DNA from: Bacteroidota bacterium
GTDB lineage: Bacteria; Bacteroidota; Bacteroidia; Chitinophagales; BACL12
Length of the DNA: 64,000 nt
NCBI GenBank assembly: GCA_016706865.1
Contig: JADJIS010000003.1
Span: forward strand, 2,046,001 to 2,110,000
Direction: 5' to 3'
Under the pieces are notes generated by a model. The model worked only from the letters and a program-made list of their open reading frames with translations. It did no database searches and had not been told where the DNA came from. The translations under genes and the position numbers were made by a program. Positions 52,996 through 61,625 of the stretch are shown one piece after another. Position 1 is the first letter of the stretch. Each line of letters begins with the position of its first letter.

Positions 52996-53027
52996 AAAAA
53001 AAACAGGAGTAGCTTTCACCACTCCTG
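52996..53027 (-). terminator. Intrinsic terminator inside the utilization operon
   Basis: On the reverse strand CAGGAGT (complement of 53021-53027) pairs with ACTCCTG (53004-53010), followed by eight T. It lies 32 bp after the LamG-gene stop and just before the GH144-like start. It would lower the enzyme genes' expression relative to susC-susD-lamG. Confidence 0.8.
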
Positions 53028-53059
53028 CAATAAAAAAAATATTAATTTAAAATAATCAA

Positions 53060-54310
53060 TTAATCAGCATTTTCTGAATCATATAAAACGCCAACTTCTG
53101 ATTCTGTTAATGCTTTATCAAAGATTCTGAAATCATCCAATGCACCAACAAATGTATTTGTAGCTGTATTATAATCTGACCAACCAGTTGCTGTATTGAT
53201 ACGGCTGCACATAAATCCAAGTGTTAATTTAGGATCTATACCTGCAATTGCATCACCTGTACCATCTGCTTTATCAGCAATAGCAAGATCTTTTAAATAC
53301 CATTCTGTAGTTTCTGCATCAAGATCAACCTGCATTGCTTTAACACCATTGAAATAAATAGTTTTTGTTGCAGTTGCAGCATCGTGAGTCATAACTAAAT
53401 GTGCCCATGTGTTATCACCAATAAGATCTTTGATAGAACCTGTGTAATCGTATAATACTTGTCCACCTATTGAACCATCACCATTTGGATCAGTCCATGC
53501 TGTTCCGAAATAATGTGTATTCGGGTCAGGACTTATCATATGACTTGTTGCAAGTTTTGTCCATGCAAGGTCGCCACCAACTTCCATAAAATAACCTCTT
53601 TCTGTTGCAAGACCGAACATAATTTTGCTACCTGCAGCATAATCAGCGCTGTTTACTTTAAACCAAACACTAAAAGTTGTGCTTGCATTTACGAAAGTAG
53701 AACCGCTTAATTCGATAATATCACCAGCACCTGCAGCTCCACCGGAGAACATTGCAGCACTGTTTACATTACCCCAACGATCGGCAGTCCAAGTATTTTT
53801 TTCATAAGAGGAAGATGCATTTCCTGTAATATCGGAAACTGTACCATCCAATGGTAAATACATTACCTGGAAATCAGATTGAGGAGGAGTGTCAAGACCA
53901 ATTCCTTCTGTTGTAAAGGAAGTTGTAACAGTTGAAGCCGCTTCACCTAGGTCGGATTTAACACCTGCAATTTCAAGATCGAAATTTGTTCCTCTGAAAA
54001 GAACATCAACAGGATCGATAGTTACTGTGCTTCCTGAGGCAGAAACTGAAATAGCAATATCATTATTTCCTTGGGTAAGTGTAATAGCTGATAAAGTTGC
54101 AGCATCAACTGTAGTGCTGAATTCTACAACAATATTTTCAGTTACGGAAACTCCTGTAGCAGCCGTTGCTCCATAAAGATCAGTAGTACCTGACATTATT
54201 GATTCAATTAACATATCCGGATTCGGAGTATCGTCATCCTTTTTACATGATGTGAAAGTTACACTTCCAATCAGTGTGAACAGTAAAAAATAATTGATTA
54301 AACGTTTCAT
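53060..54310 (-). CDS. LamG-domain lipoprotein (surface glycan-binding candidate)
   Basis: The 416-residue product has a lipoprotein signal MKRLINYFLLFTLIGSVTFTSC. A Big_5-like Ig domain (about 40-135: VSVTENIVVEFSTTVDAATLSAITL) is followed by a LamG/concanavalin-like jellyroll (about 150-410: YLPLDGTVSDITGN, FSVWFKVNSADYAAGSKIMFG, WAHLVMTHDAATATKTIYFNGVK, GALDDFRIFDKALTESEVGVLY). In Bacteroidota loci, lipoproteins at this place after susD bind the target glycan at the surface (the SusE/F position). The neighbour at 50987 shares the Big_5-like module. It is cotranscribed after susD (89-bp gap). Confidence 0.85.
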   Translation of the reverse strand: MKRLINYFLLFTLIGSVTFTSCKKDDDTPNPDMLIESIMSGTTDLYGATAATGVSVTENIVVEFSTTVDAATLSAITLTQGNNDIAISVSASGSTVTIDPVDVLFRGTNFDLEIAGVKSDLGEAASTVTTSFTTEGIGLDTPPQSDFQVMYLPLDGTVSDITGNASSSYEKNTWTADRWGNVNSAAMFSGGAAGAGDIIELSGSTFVNASTTFSVWFKVNSADYAAGSKIMFGLATERGYFMEVGGDLAWTKLATSHMISPDPNTHYFGTAWTDPNGDGSIGGQVLYDYTGSIKDLIGDNTWAHLVMTHDAATATKTIYFNGVKAMQVDLDAETTEWYLKDLAIADKADGTGDAIAGIDPKLTLGFMCSRINTATGWSDYNTATNTFVGALDDFRIFDKALTESEVGVLYDSENAD

Positions 54311-54399
54311 ATTCGATTCTTTAATTTGTTTTAAAATGATAAAATAGTTCAGTGTGTAAAAATAACACTAAGTTTCCTAAAATCAAAACCCAAATGAAA

Positions 54400-55908
54400 T
54401 TACCATCCGGGGTTTTGGGTGAGTGTGCCTCCGGAAAGGTCGATCTCGCTTTGAGGAATTGGGAAAAGTTCGTGTTTACCGGATACAAACCCCAGAGGAC
54501 CAAGCACTTCTGATGCAGAACCCGTTCTAATCAGGTCGAAATACCTTTCCCCTTCCATAGCAAATTCACTGCGTCGTTGTTTAGAGATTTCTGTTCGAAT
54601 TGCGTCCTGACCTGCTGCAAGCGACGGTAACAGACCTGCACGCTCCCTTATCAAATTGACATATATCATGGCATCTCCTGTATTTCCTGTTTCATTTGCT
54701 GCTTCAGCTGCTATTAATAAAACTTCTGCATAACGGAGGAGACGGATATTATAACCCCATTGTTCTGTCGGTGTAATACCCGGTGTCCAGATCTTTTGAT
54801 TATAGGTTTCAATTTCCAAAGTGTCTGTCATCGTTTCATCCACATACGTAATATCATCTGTAGAAATATCCCCGACAATAAAAATACCATCAATAGTTTC
54901 ACCCAAAAAAACAATTGTAGCATCCTTTCTTTCATCACCTGCTTCATAACTATTTATCAGATCAATGGATGGGCGATTAAATCCCCAACCTTTATTCGGA
55001 TTTCCACGTACTCCCTGCGTATTTGCGTATTGATTCCCACCCAGTTCAGTGGTCTCAAAAGGGCGAGATCCAACTTCAAAAATAGATTCCATTCCATATT
55101 GTCCCGCAACAGAAAACGCCATTCCGAAATCAGCTTCCAAAGCATATAAACCTGAATTAATTATTTCTGTTGTATAAATTAATGCGTTTGCATAATCTGC
55201 TCTATACAAATAAACTTTAGCCAACAATAATTTTGCAGCACCTTTAGTTGCTCTGCCAAGATCGTTTGCATTGTATTCCGTTTTTTCAGGAAGACCGTTA
55301 ATGGCTTCCAAAAGATCTGGAATTATTATTTCATTATATATTTCTGTTTTTGGAGAACGAGCTAAATTAAATTCAGGTGTTGTTGTTAAAACTTTTGGAA
55401 CATCACCAAATGAGCGCACCAAATTAAAATAAAATAATGCGCGAAGAAATTTTGCTTCTGCAATATATCTGCTTTTTAATTCTTCGTCCATTTCTATCGG
55501 TGGCACTTTTTCGATAACCACATTTGCGCTTTTAATCGATTTATATACTGCACCGTAATAAGGAAAAATATCCGCTGAAGTGGAGGTGAAAGTATAATTA
55601 TCAAAAAGCTCCAAACGCGCTGCATCACCGGGGTTGCTGCCTTTTCGGGCATCGTCGGAAAGAATGTCCGTAATAGGAAATCCGCCATACCAATAACTCC
55701 AGTTATGCAGACTACCATACACTGCGTTTACTGCAAGAAGTGCATCGGCTTCTGTCTGCGGAAATAATGCTTCCGTTAACGATCCCTGAGGAGCAATATT
55801 TAAAAAATCGCCGCCACATGCACTAAAAGTAAATATTGCACAGGTTGTACAGATCAAAATAAAATTGCGTCTTGAATTATATATCATTTTTTTCATAAGA
55901 GTTCGCAT
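54400..55908 (-). CDS. SusD/RagB-family glycan-binding lipoprotein
   Basis: The 502-residue product has a signal peptide with lipobox FTFSAC (Cys at 31), followed by GGDFLNIAPQGSLTEALFPQTEADALLAVNAVYGSL, the standard SusD opening. TPR-like helices follow (YIAEAKFLRALFYFNLVRSFGDVPKVL) and the C-terminal RagB/SusD half (ELSKQRRSEFAMEGERYFDLIR, LFPIPQSEIDLSGGTLTQNPGW). It caps the SusC channel and captures glycan. Its ATG overlaps the susC stop by one base (TAATG), so the two are translated in a coupled way. Confidence 0.93.
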   Translation of the reverse strand: MRTLMKKMIYNSRRNFILICTTCAIFTFSACGGDFLNIAPQGSLTEALFPQTEADALLAVNAVYGSLHNWSYWYGGFPITDILSDDARKGSNPGDAARLELFDNYTFTSTSADIFPYYGAVYKSIKSANVVIEKVPPIEMDEELKSRYIAEAKFLRALFYFNLVRSFGDVPKVLTTTPEFNLARSPKTEIYNEIIIPDLLEAINGLPEKTEYNANDLGRATKGAAKLLLAKVYLYRADYANALIYTTEIINSGLYALEADFGMAFSVAGQYGMESIFEVGSRPFETTELGGNQYANTQGVRGNPNKGWGFNRPSIDLINSYEAGDERKDATIVFLGETIDGIFIVGDISTDDITYVDETMTDTLEIETYNQKIWTPGITPTEQWGYNIRLLRYAEVLLIAAEAANETGNTGDAMIYVNLIRERAGLLPSLAAGQDAIRTEISKQRRSEFAMEGERYFDLIRTGSASEVLGPLGFVSGKHELFPIPQSEIDLSGGTLTQNPGW

Positions 55909-58895
55909 TAAAAATTAAAATTGATTCCAAAAGAATAAACAGAGGTGATAGGATAAACTCCAAGATCTATTCCCGAAGCAAGTGCATTGGAACTTGCAAT
56001 TTCAGGTGAATAACCTGAATATTCCGAAAGGGTAAATAAATTTGTTCCGCGCAAATAAACACTTGCGTTTGTGAGATGCAATCTTGTTAAAAAAGATTTA
56101 TTAAAATTATAACTAACAGTTGCACTTCTCAATCGGAAAAAATCGCCGCTTTCAATAAAATAATCAGAAGCTTCATAATTTGTCCCCCCTGCTGTTGCAC
56201 GAGGTTCGGTATCACTGGTTCCTTCACCGGTCCATCGATCAATTAAGTTTGTTTCAAAATTATACAGATCGGGACGCACTGCTTTTTTTCCATTATAAAT
56301 TTCACTACCCATCTGACCATTAAAATCAAGTGCGATATCAAAAGCCTTATATGCCACTTCCAAACTAAATCCATAAATAAGATCAGGAATATAAGATCCT
56401 ATATAAACACGGTCTTTATCATCAATAATCCCGTCGTTATTTTGATCCGTAAATTTCAGATCACCTTCTGTTTGACCGGCAATATGTGGAGAGGTATTTA
56501 CTTCATCTTCTGTTTGAAAAACCCCCGCGACTTCGTATCCATAAAATGCACCAACGGGCTGACCAATCACCGTTCTGGTAACTAATTGTCCGTTGCCGAG
56601 GGCGCCGGAAGGAATAAACCCTCCCAATGCATTTGTATCTCCCAAACTCAATACCTCATTATGTAAAGTAGATCCAAGCACAGTTATTTTATAATACAGA
56701 TCTCCCCTGCGTTCGTTCCAGCCCACGTTCCATTCAAATCCGTTGTTTAAAACTTCAGCGGCATTGTAGGTTACGGTGGTGTATGGCCCGTTTCCTAAAT
56801 GTCCGGGAGTTAAAAGATCCACCAAAATCCCGTCGGTTATTTTTCTGTAATAATCAAATTCGGATGTGAGTTTATTATCAAAAAATCCAAGTTCTAAACC
56901 CACATCAGTTTGTGTTGTATTTTCCCATTGCAGATCAGGATTTCCGGAAACACCATAGGTTGCGCCTTGGGTAATATCTTCTCCGATTCCAAAAACCGCA
57001 TTAATATTATTATCCACCAAACTGTATTGTCGCGACCAGGGGATCTTTTCATTTCCAATTATTCCCCAACTCGCTCTTAATTTAACTCTGCTGATCTTTT
57101 TAACATCCGCCATAAATGCTTCATTTGCCAAATTCCAACCAAGTGCAAAGGATGGGAAATTTCCCCAGCGATTATTAATTCCGAATTTAGAGGAGCCATC
57201 TCTACGTATAGATGCTGTAAAAAGATACGTATTATTATATGTATAATTTACTCTCCCCAAATAGGAGGCCATTGCAGTAATTTCTCCGCGATTGGAAGCT
57301 GTTAAAAATTCCGCCTCACCGGCACTTATATACCACAATGCAGAATCTTCACCAATTAAATTTTGAATTCCTGCGCTTAATACTTCCAGTTTATTTTTTT
57401 GTGCAGTAATACCGGCCAGTGCATTAAATGAATGTTTATTAATAGTTTTAGAATAATTAATTGTATTTTCCCACAACCAGTTTCCAGTTTGTTCCAACGC
57501 AACATTCAAATCATTTAATGCATTGCTCTGGCTGGGACTGATATAAAATTCCGGAGTAAAACTTTTATCTTTTTTTATAGTTTCATCAAATCCAAAACTA
57601 CTTCTGTATACAAAACTTTTAAGAAAGGTTATATCTGTAAATAAATTTCCCACCGCACGAATGCGACTGGTATAAGAATTATTATATTCTATTGCTGCAA
57701 GCGGATTTCCTGCTCCAAAAACTTCTGCATAGGTTCCATCGGCATTCAATGGAACTGAGGTGGGCCATGCTCTGTAGGCAATTGGTACCACGCCGGCTTC
57801 ATTTTGTTTTTGATCGGGAGCAATGGTTAAATTTGTTCCGATGGAAATATTTTTTGATATGGAATATTTATTATTTGATTTGAGTGTTAATCTTTCATAA
57901 GAAGAATTGTCTATAATTCCCGACTGCAAAAAATATCCAACACCAAAATAATAATCATATTTTCCTGTTGAACCGCCAATGGAAGCGTGATAACTTTGAA
58001 TTGGAGCATACGCCTTAAATATTTCATTCTGCCAATCGGTATCTGCAACCTTGTCTAAATTATTAAATGTTCCGGGATTAATTTCATTTACAACTTCTGC
58101 AAATTCACGTCCCGATAACATATCAATTTGGTTTTGTAAATGTTGTATACTGAATTCGGAAGAAACATTTATTATTGCCGGAGCAGGTTTATTCTCATCA
58201 TATTTTATTGTAGACGAACCATTTTTTGTAGTTACAATAATTACTCCGTTTGCACCTCGTGATCCATAAATTGCTGTGGAAGATGCATCTTTTAAAACTT
58301 CCATCGATTGAATGTCGCTGCTATTTAAAAAAGAAATATCATCCAGAATAACTCCATCCACAACAAAAATGGGCGCTGAATTATTTAATGTTCCTACCCC
58401 TCTGATCCTCAATATCGGAATTGCACCCGGAGCTCCTGAAACACTTGCCACCTGCAGACCAGCAATTTTTCCCTGCAATGCCTGTTCTGCTGAAAAGGAT
58501 GGAATTTTTGTAAGGTCCTCCCCTCTTAAGGTGGAAACCGAACCGGTCATATCACTTTTTTTCTGGATTCCGTAGCCAATAACCACCACCTCTTCCAATA
58601 ATTCCACGTCCTGCGACAATTCAATGTTAATGACTGAACGACCGGAAACCGGAACAATTAAAGTGGTATATCCTACATAGGAAACTTCCAGTGTATCTTG
58701 TCCTGGTTGCAGGGTCAAACTATAATTACCGTCAATATCCGTTATAGTTGCATTTGAGGTGCCCTTGGCGTAAACTGTTGCACCGATAAGGGTTACAGCA
58801 TCGGCTTTATCGGAAACCACTCCCGTAACTGTTTGCGCCGCAGCAGTAAAACCGATAGTGAGGGTTATTAAACTGATGAGTATATTTTTATTCAT
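55908..58895 (-). CDS. SusC/RagA-family TonB-linked outer membrane transporter
   Basis: I start at the ATG at 58893-58895 (995 residues). The longer frame to 59030 translates the heptamer repeat upstream. The signal peptide is MNKNILISLITLTIGFTAAAQ. Then come a carboxypeptidase-regulatory-like domain (TGVVSDKADAVTLIGATVYAKG ... GNYSLTLQPGQ), the TonB box region (EEVVVIGYGIQKKSDMTGSVSTL), a plug with GKIAGLQVASVSGAPGA and IFVVDGVILDDI, and a 22-strand barrel to the end. It forms the pore that, with SusD, imports oligosaccharides using TonB energy. It is the first gene of the locus and has its own -7 box. Confidence 0.94.
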   Translation of the reverse strand: MNKNILISLITLTIGFTAAAQTVTGVVSDKADAVTLIGATVYAKGTSNATITDIDGNYSLTLQPGQDTLEVSYVGYTTLIVPVSGRSVINIELSQDVELLEEVVVIGYGIQKKSDMTGSVSTLRGEDLTKIPSFSAEQALQGKIAGLQVASVSGAPGAIPILRIRGVGTLNNSAPIFVVDGVILDDISFLNSSDIQSMEVLKDASSTAIYGSRGANGVIIVTTKNGSSTIKYDENKPAPAIINVSSEFSIQHLQNQIDMLSGREFAEVVNEINPGTFNNLDKVADTDWQNEIFKAYAPIQSYHASIGGSTGKYDYYFGVGYFLQSGIIDNSSYERLTLKSNNKYSISKNISIGTNLTIAPDQKQNEAGVVPIAYRAWPTSVPLNADGTYAEVFGAGNPLAAIEYNNSYTSRIRAVGNLFTDITFLKSFVYRSSFGFDETIKKDKSFTPEFYISPSQSNALNDLNVALEQTGNWLWENTINYSKTINKHSFNALAGITAQKNKLEVLSAGIQNLIGEDSALWYISAGEAEFLTASNRGEITAMASYLGRVNYTYNNTYLFTASIRRDGSSKFGINNRWGNFPSFALGWNLANEAFMADVKKISRVKLRASWGIIGNEKIPWSRQYSLVDNNINAVFGIGEDITQGATYGVSGNPDLQWENTTQTDVGLELGFFDNKLTSEFDYYRKITDGILVDLLTPGHLGNGPYTTVTYNAAEVLNNGFEWNVGWNERRGDLYYKITVLGSTLHNEVLSLGDTNALGGFIPSGALGNGQLVTRTVIGQPVGAFYGYEVAGVFQTEDEVNTSPHIAGQTEGDLKFTDQNNDGIIDDKDRVYIGSYIPDLIYGFSLEVAYKAFDIALDFNGQMGSEIYNGKKAVRPDLYNFETNLIDRWTGEGTSDTEPRATAGGTNYEASDYFIESGDFFRLRSATVSYNFNKSFLTRLHLTNASVYLRGTNLFTLSEYSGYSPEIASSNALASGIDLGVYPITSVYSFGINFNF

Positions 58896-58930
58896 AGACA
58901 GGGTATTAGTGTATTTTTTACAATAAGCAT

Positions 58931-58938
58931 CAAACTTA
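58931..58938 (-). promoter_or_regulatory. -7 element of susC promoter
   Basis: On the reverse strand TAAGTTTG matches TAnnTTTG, 35 nt before the susC start codon. The expected -33 region is at the edge of the heptamer array (58950-59038), so the repeat may touch the regulatory region. Confidence 0.5.
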
Positions 58939-58949
58939 ATGAAAAATTT

Positions 58950-59243
58950 GGAAATAGGAAGTAGGAAATAGGACATACGACATAGGACATAAGACACAAG
59001 ACTGGACGTAGGACATTGCAAATTGGACATAGGACTTAGTTTGATTTAAATTTTAAATTTCATTTTCAATTTGAAACTTAATTGGTATCAATTGAAATAA
59101 AATACTTATATTATACCTAGATTTCTTCGTGACACCTTCGTGCCTTTGTGTCTTCGTGGCGAAAAAAGGGACATAGGAAACATCGAAAATCTCTTACCGT
59201 TTACTTCCCGCACTTTCCACCTTACCGGCTAATTAAATTTATT
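58950..59243. repeat. Heptamer array and copy 2 of the 60-nt dispersed element upstream of susC
   Basis: 58950-59038: GAAATAG/GAAGTAG then GACATAC/GACATAG/GACATAA/GACACAA, and further drifting copies, the same words as at 8044-8222. At about 59122-59160 an 8-nt-like word run (CTTCGTGA, CTTCGTGC, CTTTGTGT, CTTCGTGG) follows. At 59184-59243 lies the second copy of the dispersed element first seen at 26634-26693 (about six differences in 60). Confidence 0.85.
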
Positions 59244-59465
59244 ACTTAAAAGATTCAGAATCCGGCAAACCGTCAAAAGGGAATTATTCATCTAAAACGT
59301 TTTGCATGGTGAGATATAATGTCACCCCCACCCAGGGTTAATTTACCTCCAGGTTAAATAATTACTATAATTATGCCACCCCTGCCCGGGGTTAGCCTTA
59401 ATTCATCTGCGATATTTTAGTTGAATATATTAGTGAAACCTTTGTGAATTAGCATTAAAAAATTA

Positions 59466-59798
59466 ACCACAAAGATCACAAGGGAACACACAATGGACAC
59501 AAAGTATTATGTGTTAAACATAGCGCTATTTGTGGGTTCCTTTGTGCACCTTGTGGTAAAAAAAATAAACTACCTTTTAAAAAAAAATAACCACAAAACA
59601 CAAGGGAACACACGAGGAACACAAAGTATTATGTGTTAAACATAGTGCTCTCTGTGGGTTCCTTTGTGATCCTTGTGGTAAAAAAATAAACTACCTTTTA
59701 AAAAAAACCACAAAGAACACAAGGGAACACACGGGGAACACAAGGTATTATGTGTTAAACATAGCGCTCTTTGTGGGTTCCTTTGTGATCCTTGTGGT
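59466..59798. repeat. Three tandem long palindromes
   Basis: Copies at 59466-59557, 59590-59679 and 59707-59798 (period 124 then 117). Each begins ACCACAAA or ACCACAAAA, carries AAGGGAACACAC, TATTATGTGTTAAACATAG and GGGTTCCTTTGTG, and ends CCTTGTGGT; the two ends are near-complementary over about 25 bases, so each copy can fold into one long hairpin. Between copies are AT-rich spacers with TAAACTACCTTTTA. There is no coding gene in 59244-59830; 59300-59400 has a few CACCC words only. Confidence 0.9.
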
Positions 59799-59830
59799 AA
59801 AAAAAATGAAATACAAAAAACAAAAAGACA

Positions 59831-61516
59831 TTACGCATGATACGTAGAAACCTCATTAAATCTTTCCAGATAAGAATAATCAGACAAATAATATTTTAAG
59901 GTCATGATCATGGATTTGTTGGAGGTGAAAATTTCTCTGCTGAAATTCATGAGGGTGGCGAGTTCCACATCCGATAAGGTATGCGTAAACTCGTGCGAAT
60001 ACAATACCTTCAAATTTTTGGAATATCTGTTCTGAGCTTCGTTTAACAGTCTTAAAATGGTTTCAAATAGTTTTTCATTATCTTCTAATATGGAGGCATC
60101 CAAATTCAATTCTTTATAAAATACTTCCAACTCAGCACTTCGTTCATTTACAAAATTAAATTTCATTTCATTCGCGGAATTGCGCAGTTCTGCAAGGTCA
60201 TCAAAAAGATCTTTGATACATTTGGACGAATACATGGCACTGCGAACACAGGCTATTAAATTATCAGTTTCGTTTATCTGTTCTTCATTTAATTTTTGCC
60301 CGATCAATTTAATATAATAAGATTGAATTTCACCATATTGTTCTTTAATATGTTCATATTGAATCATATTTGATTTTTCATTTATTTTATTTGCGCTGTT
60401 CAACAATTTAAATTCAGGGTCTGATTCAATTATTTCTTCCTTTAAATCAAATACTCTGAGATTAAATAATTTACACTGATGAATAAAAAAGGCAGTTTCC
60501 TTTTTCATTAATTCCAATGCAGCATGCGGGATAGTCGGGTCTGCATGCGTGAGATATCCGCAAACATGTGAATCATTATCCTTATATAATCTTTCCAAAA
60601 ACTTGCTGAAAATATTAATAAAAGGGAGAAAAATTACTATACTAAGTAAGTTCATACCCGTCTGAAAAGTAACGAGTCCCATTAATGGATCTTTAACCGA
60701 TAAATTTTCCGTAATAAATAAAGCAAGTGGTTTCAAAAAAGCAAATGCGAGTATGGTGGTTACAATATTATAAATAAGGTTGCCGACAGCAACACGTTTT
60801 TTCACCGCAACTCCATCTAAGGCACCCAAAATTAATTTTATGGAAGTACCTACTTCCGATCCGATCACAATAGCAATTGCCGATTCGAATCCAATTAATT
60901 GTTGGTTTAAAATACTCAGTGTAATTGCAACAGTTGCTGAACTCGCCTGTGTAATTGTTGTCGCAACAAATCCCAACAATAAAAAAACAAACAAACTGCT
61001 GTCGGTAAAATTTTCGAAAAGATGTTGAATATCATCCCCCTCCATCGATTCTTTTAAAAGTCCCAGTCCAATAAACAGAAAACTGAATCCCATTAAAAAA
61101 TGGCAAATATTAGCCAACTTTTGCCGACTGCTGAAACTAAAAAGTAATAACCCTGCCACACCGGCAATTGGATACGCAATAGATTCTATATCCATTTTAA
61201 AACCCAGAGAAGCAACTATCCAACCGGTAAGTGTTGTTCCCAAATTGGTGCCCATTATCACAGCAAATGCATTGCGCATTGTGATAACTCCTGTGCTTAC
61301 AAAAGCAAGCACCATAAAATTCACCGCTGAACTACTTTGCAAAATAGCTGTCACCACAGCACCGCCAAAAATCGCCTTAAAAGGATTACTGGTCTGCTTC
61401 TTCAAAAAGAGTTTGAAAGAGCGGCTCATCAAATTTTTGAGAGAATTTTCCAACAATTGTATTCCAAAGAGGAAAATTCCGATACCACCGAGAACTAGCC
61501 AGATGTTTAGACCCAT
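59831..61516 (-). CDS. Na/Pi cotransporter family protein with PhoU-like domain
   Basis: The product has 561 residues. The N-terminal ~310 form an NptA-type transporter with two inverted repeats, each with a QSSSA-type motif: TAILQSSSAVNFMVLAFVSTGVITMRNAFAVIMGTNLGTT and ATTITQASSATVAITLSILNQQLIGFESAIAIVIGSEVGT. The C-terminal part (about 330-561) is a PhoU-like helical domain (ALELMKKETAFFIHQCKLFN ... EIQSYYIKLIGQKLNEEQINETDNLIACVRSAMYSSK). It imports phosphate with sodium across the inner membrane. It is monocistronic. The three tandem palindromes lie 32 bp after its stop, where a terminator would be expected. Confidence 0.9.
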   Translation of the reverse strand: MGLNIWLVLGGIGIFLFGIQLLENSLKNLMSRSFKLFLKKQTSNPFKAIFGGAVVTAILQSSSAVNFMVLAFVSTGVITMRNAFAVIMGTNLGTTLTGWIVASLGFKMDIESIAYPIAGVAGLLLFSFSSRQKLANICHFLMGFSFLFIGLGLLKESMEGDDIQHLFENFTDSSLFVFLLLGFVATTITQASSATVAITLSILNQQLIGFESAIAIVIGSEVGTSIKLILGALDGVAVKKRVAVGNLIYNIVTTILAFAFLKPLALFITENLSVKDPLMGLVTFQTGMNLLSIVIFLPFINIFSKFLERLYKDNDSHVCGYLTHADPTIPHAALELMKKETAFFIHQCKLFNLRVFDLKEEIIESDPEFKLLNSANKINEKSNMIQYEHIKEQYGEIQSYYIKLIGQKLNEEQINETDNLIACVRSAMYSSKCIKDLFDDLAELRNSANEMKFNFVNERSAELEVFYKELNLDASILEDNEKLFETILRLLNEAQNRYSKNLKVLYSHEFTHTLSDVELATLMNFSREIFTSNKSMIMTLKYYLSDYSYLERFNEVSTYHA

Positions 61517-61625
61517 ATTGGTGTCAAAACTAATGAAAGGTTAAAAGGATACCAATGCCTAAATTAGTTATATAGGAACATTTATGAGATAAATTTTATT
61601 TATCTTTCCCTAAATAATTGTGAAA

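Noticed and set aside
58896..59030. N-terminal extension of SusC to 59030
   Set aside because: The 45 extra residues come from the heptamer array; a signal peptide starts exactly at the ATG at 58893-58895.
59466..59798. CRISPR-like periodic array
   Set aside because: There are only three units; each unit is itself a long palindrome of about 92 bp, spacers are shared AT-rich sequence and no cas gene is present.
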